This document shows, in pieces, positions 48,497 through 62,459 of a stretch of DNA of 64,000 nucleotides; position 1 is the stretch's first letter, and each line of letters begins with the position of its first letter. Source of the stretch: Anaeramoeba flamelloides (taxonomy: Eukaryota > Metamonada > Anaeramoebidae). The notes below the pieces were generated by a model that searched no databases, was not told where the DNA came from, and was given only the letters and a program-made list of their open reading frames with translations. The position numbers and the translations under genes were made by a program. Where the stretch lies: positions 10,545,001-10,609,000 of the forward strand of contig JANTQA010000070.1 in NCBI GenBank assembly GCA_027625915.1, given 5' to 3'.

Positions 48497-49078
48497 AAGG
48501 GACTAGTCTATATTATTTTAATTTTGACCAATTTCTAAATAAGGATACTTAATATAGAAATATGTTTAATATTGAAAATAAACAAGGGTTTTCAAATCTA
48601 AATAACCATTTTGGAAAAAAAGTAAAATACAGTTTTTCATTGGGAACATTCCTGAAAATGAAAAGTAAAATCAATAAAAAGAAGAAACCAATTAACTTCA
48701 AATAATAACCCATTATATTATTTTCAATCAACCAAACAAATACAATTTAAATCTACTTGATTTATTGAAATTGTTATTGTGGTATTGGAGATCTCAAAAA
48801 TAGTCATTTTTACGAACAAATTTTTAATAATTGATCCATCAAAAAGAAAAGCCAATACCAAAAGATAGTATTAAAAAAACTGTTATTGTGCTGAATACTT
48901 CATTTTGGCTTTATTTATTTATTTATTCTTTTTTTAATTGATCTTACTTTTCATTTTCAGTAATGTTCCCAATTAAAAATCGTTTTTCACTTTTTTTCCA
49001 TAATGGTAATTGACAAAAAATTTTCTTAATCTCTATTAAATTTAGATAAAAAAATTTAATAGAGTTAAGTCCCTTAAT
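48497..49078. mobile_element. TTAA-flanked MITE, family E, long copy
   Basis: Left end TTAAGGGACTAGTCTATATT and right end AATAGAGTTAAGTCCCTTAA are inverted, with TTAA at both outer edges. Inner arms also pair: ATTGGGAACATTCCTGAAAA on the left against CAGTAATGTTCCCAAT on the right. There is no transposase frame. TTAA targets suggest piggyBac-type mobilisation, but the GGGACTAG terminus is not a piggyBac end I recognise. Confidence 0.75.
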
Positions 49079-49309
49079 AAGTTATTTGTTTTTATTTTTT
49101 AAAAGGTAACTAAAAAATAATATTTATGATGATACAATTTTTTTTTTTTTTTTGCAATTGGGTGAATATTGGAAAAAATCATTTAATTTTATCTTTTATG
49201 AGTACTGAATAAAATACCACAAAAGATTTTTAATTGTTGATATTTAGAAAATTGTTGTATAATTGAAGTATATTTAAAATCAAATCTAATTTATAAATAA
49301 CAAAATAAT

Positions 49310-49520
49310 TTAGAAACAAGTAATAAACCTACCTAAAGTTCATTAAAGTGAGATGCCCATGGAATACTCAAGTAATTGTATGATAGATAAAGTAGATCTA
49401 CCTATTCTGAAAAAGAATCTATTTTTATAGAGGTTTGCTAGAGTTTGAAAAATGATAATTTTTCTTCTTATTTTATGATTAATTGAATTGTGTTTTGAAG
49501 ATGTGTAATTCCATTAACCA
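49310..49520 (+). repeat. Dispersed repeat L, copy 2
   Basis: Aligns with 26990-27300 (AAGTTCATTAAAGTGAGATG, AGTAGATCTACCTATTCTGA, GAGGTTTGCTA) but without the microsatellite. Confidence 0.5.
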
Positions 49521-50915
49521 TGATCTTAATAAGTTGGTGGGTTATAATATGAAAACATTGTTATATAAATAAATAGGATTTGATTTAAAAATTGAAAGTT
49601 AATCCACAATTTTCAAAATAATCAAAATTAAAAATCTTTTCAGGGATTTTTTTCAAGTTGAGTATTTTTTTCACCACTATAAAGTTTAATTTTTAACTGA
49701 TCTAAAAAAATCTACTAATTTGAATATTGTTTTTTTTTTCTTATTTGAAAGGGGAAATTGTACCTAAAAAAAAAATGCTAATAATCTGAAAATAATTTAT
49801 TTAAGGAAAACTATTAACAAAATTTATTGTAACTTTCTTTTTCTTTATGTAAGGTGGTTAAACTAGTTTTTAGAAATATTTTAGGGGTCCACTTCTTTGC
49901 ATTTTCTTTTCAATTAGAAAAAAAAAATGTGAAATATGAAAAGGGTCAAAGGAAAGAATAGTTCAATTTAATAAAAAAATAATAAATTATAAGTTTGAGA
50001 TGTTTTCACAAGGTTAATGATCTATAATACAATACAGTTAAAACAACAGTTGATATATTAGCACCAATTATCAAAAAATACATAAGAATTAAAATTAAAA
50101 TTACTTGGATTATTTATTCAATATTAAAATTGAATTTATTAAAAATAATAAAAAAAATAACCTTAATTTTATTTGTGTTTTTATTTTCAGTTTTTTTAAT
50201 TCAATAAATAGTTTATTTTTCTCAGGAATTTCACATAATAAAATAATACAAAAATTGATTGGTCTTAATTTAATGGAACCTTATTTCAATCAATCTATGA
50301 CTCATTTCCAAATTAGAAATACAAAAAATAATATTTTGAAAACATATCTTCACAATTAATTTTGGAAAAATATTTGTTCAATATTTATTTTTAATTACAC
50401 ATATCATGTAAATAAAATAAAAAAAAAAAAAAACCCTATAATTTTAAGAACAAACTATATTTACTAAAACCCCCATAGTGTAAAATCCATTATACTTAAA
50501 GAGACATAACTAAGAATCAAAATTTCACTTTTTTATAATAATCAACTAAAACTTAGATTGTTTAGAAATAAGAGAAATAATAAACTTCGGATTAGAGTCG
50601 ATAACTATAAAAAAAAAAAAAATACATAAATCAACTATAAATTTCAAAAAAAAAAAAAATGTTAAAAAAATTTTTTATCTTTTTTTATTTGAAACTTCTA
50701 GTACAAAATACCCAATTTCTTTAGGAAATTAAAATAGTTGAAAATTAGATTTTTTACTTGTAAATACATGAATATTAAGAAAAAATACAAAGAATCACTT
50801 TTCTTATTGTTAATTTGGTGTTTCAAACATATTTTTTTCAAATTTTCTTTTAAAAAAAACAATAAAAAAAAAGAAAATTTAAAAATAAAAAAAAAAAAGT
50901 TGAAAGAAAAATATA

Positions 50916-51114
50916 TACAGTCAGTTCCACTTTTAAGACACAAACTTTAAACGAAATTTAAGGCACATAAAAATCCCAAATTAAAGCACATTTTTTGGAA
51001 TTTTTTTATACAAAATTTAATTTACTAGATTTGAATTTTGTACCTTAATTTGAGATTTTTCTTTTGCCGTAAGTTTCGTTCTGAGTTTGTGTCTTAAAAG
51101 CGGAACTGATTGTA
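50916..51114. mobile_element. Mariner-like MITE, family B, best copy
   Basis: Ends TACAGTCAGTTCCACTTTTA and AAAAGCGGAACTGATTGTA are inverted and flanked by TA. Internal pairs are ACAAACTTTAAACGAAATTT and a complementary stretch around CGTAAGTTTCGTTCTGAGTT, and CCCAAATTAAAGCAC with TACCTTAATTTGAG. Confidence 0.85.
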
Positions 51115-51919
51115 TAAAAAAATTTAATAACTCAGTAAAAATGATTTTGATTTAAAAATTATAATTATTTTATGCCAAGAATAATGAATAAAACTTGTGG
51201 ATTGTTCTATTTCTTCATTTAAACTTTTTCCCATTTGACAGAATAAGAGTTTATAAATAATTTTAGAAGTTAAAAATTAACATAGAAAATTCAAACGCAA
51301 CTAAATTATTATTGATATTATTTTCAAGATTTACTCAATAATTTAAAAAAAAAAAAAAAAAAAAACAGGCAGATTGATTAATAATGTTCTTAGTCAAGGT
51401 AACCCTATATATTATATCTAGAACATAATGGTTAAAAAAATAGTTCTGAAAATAATCTCATAGTAAATTAATTTGTTTAATTAAAAAAAAATAATAATAA
51501 CCCAATATTTATCTATTAATCTCAATTTCATAATAAATTTAGGTAAATATTTTATACTTTATTCTGAATATTGACAATACATCCTCTAAGTTTTGTTTTC
51601 TGAAACCTACTTTTTTTTTTTTTTTTGTTTGAAATTAAGTATTTTTAAAAAAAAGTGTGAAGATCTGGATGTTCCTATGATTAGATTTGATTATATTTAA
51701 GATGTCAAAGTATTTTTCATATAAGATTGAAAACTAATTTTTTTATAATTTTTTTCATAATGATTTTATTTGAAAATTTTTCTCAACTTAAAGAAAGTAT
51801 ATTTTACATTTGATTATTTTTTATTTTTAAGTTTATAAAACATCTTGAACTGGTATATTTAATGACAATTACAATATACTTAAATTTAAAAACATATATA
51901 AAGAAAATACAAAAAACCT

Positions 51920-52142
51920 TACAGTTGGTTCAACCTTTAAAACACAAACTTAGAACAGAACTTAAGGCAAAAGAAAAATCTCAAATTAAGGAATAAAAAA
52001 AAATTACAAATTAAATTATAAAAGTTGGATTCTATAAAAATAAATTGTGTAAAAAAAATCAAAAATCTGCGCCGATACTTGAGTTTTTTGTTGCACTTCA
52101 AATTCTGTTGAATATTTATGTCTTAAAAGAGGAACGAGGTTT
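51920..52142. mobile_element. Mariner-like MITE, family B, copy 5 (diverged)
   Basis: Left end TACAGTTGGTTCAACCTTTA; right end TGTCTTAAAAGAGGAACGAG, with the same internal order (AACAGAACTTAAGGCAAAAG, ATCTCAAATTAAGG and inverted counterparts). The right terminus is degraded. Confidence 0.65.
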
Positions 52143-52735
52143 AAAAATGTTTCAAATTTGTTTCTAGATTTATTCCTCTTGCAAAAATATGTTATCTTTT
52201 ATTTTTCAAGTTTTTTTGATATAAATCAATTTAGTGAACAAAATACTTCTGTCATATTTAATTCAATGTGTACTAAAAGAAATCTAATTCAGAATCGATA
52301 TTTTGAGCAACTTTCATCAGATTTAATTCTATAATTACTTTTGTCTATGGATAAAATACATTTCAAAAACAGTAAAGTTAACAGAAATTTCGAAATCTTT
52401 ACCAATAGATATTCTTTCATTATCTCACATCAAATAACTTGAAAATACTCACTATTGAATGCAATTTTATCTCTTATTTTAAGCTAGAGACAATAAAAGT
52501 TGTTTCTTCTCAAAATCATTGTTAATCAAAAAAACCAGAAAAATTGAGTTTTTGCTGTTTACACTTTTATCTTGAACCACAATTTCTTTCTGTTTACAAA
52601 ATTGCAAAACAATTGCAATCACTAAAAGTAATTTCAAAAGTCAGTTGTATAAAAGTTCTGTGTTTGTCTTCACAAAAGTGTGATTCAAAGTTTGAATGAT
52701 ACTTTTGAAAATTGTTTTAGAAATCCCTATTCTTA

Positions 52736-52907
52736 ACTGGTATTAGAATTATAAAGAGGTAAAATTTTTCACTTCCTTTTCAAGATTTTTTTTGAGTAAA
52801 TTGAATTTCCAAAGAAGTAAGAGTTGTAATTTTTGATCTCTATTTGAAAAAGGATATTGAAAACTGTTTTGAATTCCCTTTTATTTATTCTGTTTCAAAA
52901 CAATATT
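52736..52907. mobile_element. Short inverted-repeat element, family A, diverged copy
   Basis: Left end ACTGGTATTAGAATTATAAA and TTTTTCACTTCCTTTTCAAG match the family A terminus. The right arm is recognisable (TTTGAAAAAGGATATTGAAA) but degraded at its tip. It lies just upstream of the TPR-RRM gene. Confidence 0.55.
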
Positions 52908-53049
52908 TCACTTGGTTGAATTTTCGGACCAAACGATGACTTTTGAATCAATTTGAGCAAATCCAAAATAATGTTCATTTATTTTTCCAAAGATTGAAAT
53001 TCAGAAACCATTTTTTGTTTAAAATTTTTTACTTGTTTTGATTCATTTA

Positions 53050-56000
53050 ATGAATAAAACTAAAAAAACAACAACACAAATAAGTGTCAAGAAAAGAAAG
53101 GAAATTGTTGAAAAAGATCCTTTAAAAAGTGACGAGCTATTAATTTTGGGTGATTCATCCTCTTCACCACAAACATCCTTAAAATTTTATAGGAGAGTTA
53201 TAAAGATTGAAGAAATCAAACTTGGAAAAGAATACTTTGTCCAATCACAAAAGAAGAACCTTTGGTTAGACTCAAGAACTCATCTTTATTTCCGTGCAAA
53301 ATTTTCTTTAGCTTGGTGTAAAATCAAAAACCCATTCCCTTTTTCTTTTTTTTTTTTTTTTATTTTTCTTATTTAATGAAACTTTTTTTGAACAGAAGAA
53401 GGTTTTCTTTTCCAATGGTGAAAATTTTCTTTTTCTTATAAAACCTTCTCTTTGAATTTAAAAGACTGATCAAAAATTTCACTTGGAATACAAAAAAAAA
53501 AAAAAAATAAAAACAAAATACATCAAAAGAATTCACCAAAAATGTTCTTTTCAAAAAAACAAAGTTAAAACCACCAGCTCTTTTTGTAAAAAAAAAAGAA
53601 TCTTCTTTTCTTCTTTTTTTTTCTTGATTTTTTTATTTTATTAAAATTTTCTTTGTTTTCAAAAACTTTTTTTTTTTTTTATTTTTATTTTTGATTTTTA
53701 ATCTTTTAAAATTAATTATCCTTATTTTTAGGCCTCTGGAAAGGATTGGGACAAGAAGACGAAGCACTTTCCGAATATTTTGAAATTTTGAGTCTCTGTC
53801 CAAGCGATACCCTGGGTGTGAGGTTTTACATTGTTCCATTATTATTATCAAAATCAAGATATTTTGAAGTTACTCAATTATTGAACCATTTTAAAAATGA
53901 TTTCAGTGCGTGTTGGAAGTATACCAAAGCATTGATTCAATTTAAAATCTTAGAGGACGGACTAATTCAAAGGTCGTCGATCGACAAGGGATCATTAAGG
54001 AATAAAAAAAAAAATGAAAAAGGAATGATTCAAAATAAAAAAGAAAATAAAAATGAAAAAAAAAATGAAAAAAAAAGAAAATCAAAAAGGAGTTGGGAAA
54101 ACCAATTAACACCTGAGGAAGTTGTTTGTACGATAATCAAAGGCGACGAGTATAAGGATCCAGAAATCCAAAGGCTGGCACTCAAGGCAAACAAATTACT
54201 TTGGCAAGCAGTCAAATATAACAAACAAATACCAGAATACTTATTAGGTAAAAAGTCTATGCCCACCAGGATTCCAGAAAAGATTGACATTAGGGAAGCT
54301 TCCGAGGCTATTGAATATGTTTATTTAAACCAAACCTTTTGGTACGACACAAAGGGTGCAATTAATTGGGTAAATTTTTGTATTACGAGGGACTTTAATT
54401 ATTTTCCAGTTTACTTTGACTCTAACATTAAGAAAATAAATTATTTTAAAGGTAATTTAATAAATATTAAACAACAGCAACAGCAACAACAGAATTTATT
54501 AAGTTCACAAAAGCAAAATTCACAAAATCTAAATGAATATTCTGAATCAATTATTGAAGAAATAAATGAAAATGAGAATGAAAATGAAAATGATAGTGAA
54601 AATAAAAAAATTTTTAAAATTAATTTAGGTAATGAGAATAATGACGATGAAGGTGATGATAATACTCAAGAAGAAAAAGTTATAAAGATTTTTGATGGAG
54701 AAAAATTAAAAGAAATCCCCTTTTTCCCTAATTTTAATAAATTTAATATTCAAGAATTATCAAAAATTAACACTGACAATAACGATAATAGCATTCATTC
54801 AAAAATATTTATTAATAATCATAATTTTAATAATGAAAAATCAATTCAATTCCAAAATAATATCGAAAATGAAATTAAAAATGTTTTGAATCAAAATTAT
54901 TCCTTTAATGAACTTGATCAAGCAAATGAATTACAAAAAAGAATTGGAAACTTTTTATCACTTTCAAATTTGGAAATGATTGAAAATTATAATAACAATA
55001 ATTTAGAAAAGAATTCAAATAATAACCGTAATTATAGCAATAATAAAGAAATCAAAATAACCATAAAAAATAATGATAATGAACAACTTTATAATGAAAA
55101 AGGCCAAAATTTAAAGGAACAATATAATGATCAAACAGATGAATTATTAAATTATAATTCATTAAAGTCTATCATTGAAGATGAAGATGTGGATATTATC
55201 TTTGAAGAAAATTTAGAAAATGATTCTCTGAATAAATATCCTATTTTAGATTTTAGTAATTTAAAATCCCCTGGTTTAGATATTATAAATTTAGATTTAG
55301 ATTTTTCTGATTTCCACAAAATTGAAAGTTCAAATAATAATAAGAATAACGATCAGAATAAGAATAATAAAAACCATTCGTGTAATCAATACGATCAAGA
55401 ACAAAAAAAAGTTTCACTTGAACAAATACCTGATTCCAATTTTAATTCAAATGAAACAAAACACACTATTAATACAAATGAAAGTATCAAATTTGAAATT
55501 AAATCAAAAGAATCTCTTAATGGTGTTGATAAGAAAAAGGAATTAAAAATATTGAAATCTAAAAAATTTTTATATGAAAAAAAATCAATAATTGAGCGTC
55601 CATTTGAAATTGATGATGATTATGATAGAGAAAGGAATAATAAAAACGATAATAATGTCAATGGTTTCAAATTTAAAAAAAAAAAAGAATTGTTAGGAAT
55701 AAATTCGAAATTAAAAGGCAATGAAGAAGGAAGCGAATATATAAATAAAATGAATATTAATTCAGAAAAAGGAAACAAAAAAATATTTAATTCAAATGAA
55801 AAAAATAAAAGCAAAAAAAAATTTAATTCAAAAAAAAGAAAAAGAAACAAAGAAACATATAATAATAATAAAGAAGAAGATGGCGAAGAAGACGACGACG
55901 ATAATGAAGAAGATGGTGATGAAGACGGTGACGAAGATGAAGATGATGAAGAGAATTTCATATTAATAAAAAATAACGATTTTCAAGAAAATTTAGAATT

Positions 56001-59000
56001 TCTGTTAAAAAGTGATGACGAATTAAAAGAGCAAGAAATTAAAAGAAAGAATCGAGAAAAAAGGAAAAAGGAAAGAATAATTTTAATTGAAAAAGAAAAA
56101 TTAGAAGAATCATTAGAAATAAAAAAACAAGGCAATGACTTTGTCAAAAATAAAAGATATCAAGATGCGCTTGAAAAATACACAGAGGCAATTAAATATA
56201 TACCTAACAGGTTTATCAAAAAAAGATCTTTTTATTACTCTAATCGGGCATTATGCTATTTACATTTGAATGAATTTGAAAATGCAATTAAGGATTGTAC
56301 GCAGGCATTTCTTGATAATACCCAGAATCTTAAATCTTTATATCGAAGGGCACAGGCATTTTTATCCTTGCAACAATTTTTAAAAGCAGAAAAGGATATT
56401 AAACAACTTTTGATGATCGATCCTTCCAATAATGATGCCAAAAAATTAATTAAGGAAATTCAAAAAGCTAGAAATGAATATAATAAAAAGAATAATAAGA
56501 AATCTGAAAAAACAAATAATGATCAAAATAAAAATAACAATAAAAACAACAGAAACAACAACAACAATAATAATAATAATAACCAATCTGGCTCAAAAAA
56601 TGAAAAGAAAAACAATCAAATTAATAAGATGAAAAATTTAAAATATAATAAAGAATATGTTCAAGATTTTTGGGAACAATTAACACCTAAGGAATGTAAA
56701 AATATTCTTCAAATAAAAATTGATGATCTTAAAATTTTTATTAAAAAAATTTGTCCAAATACATATCAAGAATTGATTTTTAAAATTTTAAATTCCATTC
56801 CTTTCAAGCAAGATTCAAGTCAACAAAAAAAAAAAATGAATAAAAAAAAGAAAAGAAAGGAACGAAATAAAAAAAATAGATTTTTAAATAAATTAAAATC
56901 AAATTTTAGATTAATAGATTGCTTAGAAAAACATAAAGTAAAAAATATTCAATCTTTAATAAATTTTGAAAATAATTCCAATAATATCAAGAACAATAAT
57001 AATAATAATAATAACGACAATAACAGTAAGAAGAATAAGAAGAATCCAAAAAATGAAAATCAAATTCAAATTTTAATAATTAAAGATTTAATTTTCAATA
57101 CTAAATTAACTAAAAAAAAAATATTTTATTATTTAGCAAATTTATCAAATTTTAAATTAATTAATAATGAAACCCAATTAAATTCTTTTGAAAAAATAAA
57201 TTTAAATTCAACTTCTGAAAAGGAATTTATTTCTAAAAGTGCTTTAAGGGTATTTAAAGTTATAGTTGGGAAAATATTTTTTACAATTTTAGAAACTTTT
57301 TCCAAAATAAAATTTTTCAATAGTAATATGAATAATAATAATGATAATAACGATAGTATTGATTTAAAAAAATTTCAAGAATTAATTAATAACAACCGAT
57401 TTAAAAAAACAATTTTCAATGAAACAAAGGAATTAATTAAAACTATTGAAAAGGAATTAATTAATGAAAGAAATATTTTAATCTCAGAAGAAGAAAAAAA
57501 ATTAAAGGAATTATCAAAAATTGAAAATGAGTTGATGATGACAAAAAATAAAAATCTTCAAAATAATAATGAGAAGAAAAATAATAAAAATAATAAAAAA
57601 ACGGATCACAAACACAAAAAAAATAGTAACAGCAATCATAATAATAAAAATAAAAAAAATAAAAACAATGAACATAAAGAAAAGACAGTAAATAAAGTTA
57701 AAATTAATAAAAGTAAGTCAAATAATAATAAAAATAATAATAATAATAAATCTAATAATAATAATAAATCAAAAAATAATAAAAGTAAAGAAAAAATTAA
57801 TAATGAGCAAAATAATAAAGAGGAAGACAACACTATTAAGAATAAAAAAATAAAAAAATCTGATCAGGAAAAAAAAGAAATTGATAAATTATTTAAAAAA
57901 GAAGAAAAAGAAGGATTAAAACCAACAGCCACTTTATGGATTGGTAGATTGTCAATCCACACAACAGCAGAGAATCTACAAAATCTATTTAAAAAATATG
58001 GGAAAATTTATGGAGTTAGAATGTTTTATGAAAAAAATTATGCATTTGTTGATTTTGAAAATATATTAGATTCTATGAAAGCCAGGATTGGCATGAATGG
58101 AATAATATATGATGGTTCGCGTTTAGCTATTGGCTATGGTAAAGTTTCTCAAGTTAATAATAAAACAAATGATCTCAATTCAAATGATTATTCAAAAGAA
58201 AATAACGATTCAAATGAAAATTCAAATTCAAAGGAAAATTCTAATTCAAAAGAAAATTCAAATCCAAATCCAAATACAAATACAAATACAAGTACAAATA
58301 CAAATTTGGAATTGGACATCAAATCAAAATTATTAGACATTGATAAATATTCCTATTATAATAACAACAACAAGGACATTACTGGATATTATGACAATGA
58401 GGGTAATTATGTTAAAAGTAAAACCTTATGGATTGGCAATGTAGATTCCACGTTTACTGAAAAGAAATTAGTCCAACTATGTTCTGAATTTGGCAAGGTT
58501 AGCAGTGTAAAAATTATTAGAGAAACGTTTTGTGCGTTTGTGAATTTTCAAAAAAGTTCCACTTTGGCAAAGGCTTATTCAAAGTTAAATGGAAACATTT
58601 TCCAAGGAATGTTTTTTGGGAAAATTAATATTGCCAAATCAAACGAAAGAAATAATACCGACCCAATAACTAAAAAAATTGAAATCGACAAATTTTTAGA
58701 TTTTCATAAAAACTCTGCGATTTTACAATTAAAAAACGTACCATTTTCTTCCACAGTCAAAGACATTATAAAGTTTTTTATAGATTGCCAAATAGTCGAA
58801 AAGGGTATTTTTCTTTTTAAAAAACGTTCCAAACTAAATAATGAAGTTTTTGTTGCATTTGTTTCAAAAAGGGAAGCCATGCTAGCTTTAGAAAATAAAA
58901 ACCATCAAAATATTGGGAAACGGCTCATTGTGCTATCTTTGTTTTATTTTAATCAGGAAGAAAAGATCAAAGAAAAAATATATACTAAAGATAATTCTAA

Positions 59001-60492
59001 TAGTAGTGGTAGTGGTGGTAATAACAATAATCAAAAAAAAAAAAATAAAAAGGAATCATCTCAATTAAAAAAAAAAAAAAAAAAAAGTAATAATACATCT
59101 ACGAATAATAATAAAAATAAAAATATACATAATACTAATACGACAAATAATAAAAATAAAAAATTGTCACCTCAAAAAAAATTAAAAACTAAAAAAAAAA
59201 GCATTACCAAAAAAAAAGATCAAAAAAATACCAAGAATAATGATAATATAAATACCAACAACAAACTATTAAAATCAAAAACAGAAAATAAATCAAAGAA
59301 AATAAAATTAAATGAAAATCAAGAATCCAAAAATTTAAAAAAAAAAAGAAAAATTGAAAAAAAAAAGTCACAAAATACAATAAACGAAAAAAAGGAAACA
59401 AGTTCGAAAAAAACTAACAAAAATAAATCAAAAAATAAGAATAAGAGCAAAAATAAAACCAATAAAACAAAAATAAAAGATAGCAATGTAAATGTAACTA
59501 ATAATAAAAAAACAAAACACAAAAAAGTTAAAAATAAACCTTCAAAATCAAATAATAAAGAAAAAAAAGAAGTTAAAACTGAAACAAATCAACAACAATC
59601 AAATAAAAAAAAAATCAAACAAAAAGAAAAAGAAAAGAGTAAGAAAAAGGAAAGTATAAAAGAAAAACCAACTGTTTTAAAAAGGGAATTAGGAGGCAAT
59701 GAAAATAAATCAAGAAAAAATGATAAGAAGAAGAATAATAAACCAAAGATCAACAATTCAAAAAATGATATTAATCTCAACACTAATACTATGGCTAATA
59801 CTAATGCCAATATCAATACCCATGATAGTGTTAATGTAACTGTTATTGGTGAAGGCATTAATAATGAAGAAAAATTCTTACGAAATCAAAAATTGTTAAG
59901 CGTACCAAAGTTTAAAACAAAATCACTAAGAAGACTTGAAAGCTTGCCAATCCCAAGTCTTCAAAAGCAATTATTTTCGTCAATACCTAAAAGTAGTTCT
60001 TCAGAAAATGTTATTAATTCTCAACCTTCTCATTTCCAAAAGCACCTCTCAAATATTGCCCTGTTTACTCCTTCAAGATCCCTTTTTAGTGAAAAGCCTA
60101 AAGTCTATAGTTTGTTTGGTAACAGCAATACAACTACCCACAGGGGTTCTTTACACAGACGAGGAAACCAAAATAGTAGATCTTTAAATTCTCTTTTTAA
60201 TTCAAAAAATCACACTTCAATTTCAGATTTATTAAAAAACAATACTAATAATGATAAGAATAATGATAATAATAATAGCAATTCAAATTTTTCTTCTTCT
60301 AATTTCTTTTCATCTTCATCTTCATCTTCATCTTCATCTTCAACATTATTAAATCTTTCATCCTATAAACATTCTAAATCACAAACAAATTTTGCTCAAA
60401 AAAAAAAAAAAAAAAAAAAAGTTAGGGATTGTAAAGGATTGAAAAATTATAGTTCTTTATTAGGACTTGCACATTCCATAAAAAATAATTAA
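53050..60492 (+). CDS. Giant TPR and triple-RRM RNA-binding protein
   Basis: Exon 1 is 53050-53317 and exon 2 is 53732-60492; the 414-bp intron splits a Cys codon and gives about 2342 residues. The N-terminus (about 1-230) matches an uncharacterised TPR family known mainly from bacteria and plants (GKEYF..., SLAWCLWKGLGQEDEALSEY, PSDTLGVRFY, EYLLGKKSMP). A second TPR block (about 883-1006) has the five carboxylate-clamp residues of Hsp70/Hsp90-binding co-chaperones: K and N in KKQGN, N in YYSNRA, K and R in LKSLYRRA. Three RRMs follow at about 1486-1563 (LWIGRL, NYAFVDF), 1653-1726 (LWIGNV, FCAFVNF) and 1753-1830 (LQLKNV, weaker). Linkers are Asn/Lys/Glu-rich, with a D/E block near 800-830 and a Lys-rich disordered tail with a Ser run near 2275-2296. 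The domain order suggests an RNA-binding scaffold that recruits chaperones; the process is unknown. Confidence 0.88.
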
Positions 60493-62459
60493 TAACTACT
60501 TACTATATATTTATTTTATTCAATTTTTATTTTTTATTTATTTATTTTTGCAATTTTAATTCAATATTTATATGTCTTTTAATATTTTTAGATTTTTGTA
60601 TTTAATCATGGCAAAAGTTGTAATATCAAAATTTGATTATTGTTAGAATTTGTAATACTCCATTCCTGATTTTATTTTATTTACTTTAATCTTTGAAGAA
60701 GTTTTACTTTTTTATTAGTTAAAATTAAAAGTAGTTAATTTTTATTTGATAAAAAAATTGTTGAGATCAAAAAAGTATATGTCACTTCTTTCAAAAATGG
60801 TATGAATTGTTCAAAAATATACATTTTTTTTGATTTTTTGCAGGAATAAGCAGTCTGATTAATGATAATTATTTGAAGAATGTATATTTTACATATTGGA
60901 ATATTAGAAACAAGAATAATAAAATAATTAATTAGGATCACTAAATGGACTTTTTATTTGCTTTTTCTGAAATTATCAAGAAGAAAAAACAACAAAATTT
61001 TGATAAAATTTTCGATACTGTAAATATTTTTTAATTAAAAAAAAATCTTGAATTGTTGTGATAATTTCTCCATAAATAAATTGTGGATATAAAAAACACT
61101 TTAAATTTCTTAAAAGATCAATTTATTTTCGAATACTTTTTGAAAATATTAAAACAACTGTTTAACAAAAAAGAATTTAGAACATATTATAATAAGTTAT
61201 TTTTCAAAATTTTTAACTCGCTTGATAATGTTTATGGGAGTTATTCTTTTGTTTTATCCCAGATCTCATCAAAAAAATATTTTCAATTTTTTGGATGAGC
61301 ATCATTTTTTCTAATTTAATTAAATTTTTTTTTTTCTTTTTCAAATTTTTTTTTTATTTTACTTTTTTTATTAATCTTTTTTTCTTTATATTTCTTTTTT
61401 TATTTTTATTTCTTTTTTTTATTTTTATTTGTTCTTTATCTTTTTTTTTTGATATTTTTTATTTTGTACAAGATTTTTTGTGAAAAAAAAAAAAAAAAAG
61501 ATCTTTGAAAAAACCAATAATAACAAAAAAATGAAACTTTAGAATGTTTTTTTAAAATGGATTTAATGATTTGTAAACAATTTTCTCGTATAAATTTTTC
61601 ATCCAAAGTTCAGTAATAAAAAATTGGTAAGGTTCATTTCAAAAATTGTGACAAACTTTTTTTTAGTTTTTGGTTTTATTTTTTTTTTTTAATTTTTAAA
61701 ATATGGGGTTTTAATATATTCAAAATGATTTAAATAGGTATTATAAATCAGATTTAATTTTTTTTTTTTTTTTTTCCTTGAATATGAAATGATATATATA
61801 TATATATATATATATATCAATTCAATATTTCCTCTGAGTCAAAATTTTTGAAATTGTTTTTTAGTTTCGAAATATTTCATAGTTTTTCTTGATTAGAATA
61901 AAATATATCAATCCATATCGAATTACTTATTTTTTTTTAAAAAAAGCCCCAAATAAAATCAAAGCCACAATAAAAATTTAAATCCATAATAAAAAAAATC
62001 AATTTTTTTATAAAATCCTGCCGGTATATTAACCATAAATTCTTCAATAGAGATTTCGGAAAAAAAAAAATTAATAAATTGAAAAAAAAAATGGCTTTTT
62101 GAACAACTATTAAATTTAATATAGATTCTAAAGATAATAATCTAAATACCAAAATAACATTTCCTCACACAACATACAAGATAATATTTTTTCAAATTTT
62201 ATATATTTTAAACCTTCGATTTTTTCAATCAATAATAAAAAGTTAAATATATTTATTAAATATGTTGATAGAATATCTAATAATTGATTTTGTAAACAGA
62301 AGTATCCATAAACTCTTTTTTTAAAAAATGATATCTATCTCAAAAAAATCATTATTTTAATAAACAAATTATTTTTGCTAAAAATCTTGGAACATTTTTG
62401 GTTATGTTGAGTTTATCAAATTGCAAATTGTGTGAAATTTGAATTTTTACCAAGCTAGA

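Larger units (their letters stand above)
48181..53049. other. Intergenic region with several MITEs
   Basis: Between the divergent eL31 and TPR-RRM genes. It contains E-family (48497-49078), L (49310-49520), two B-family (50916-51114 and 51920-52142) and A-family (52736-52907) repeats. No gene was recognised. Confidence 0.6.

Noticed and set aside
53369-53857. - strand frames over the intron and start of exon 2 of the TPR-RRM gene
   Set aside because: AT-rich intron and antisense sequence with no conserved features.
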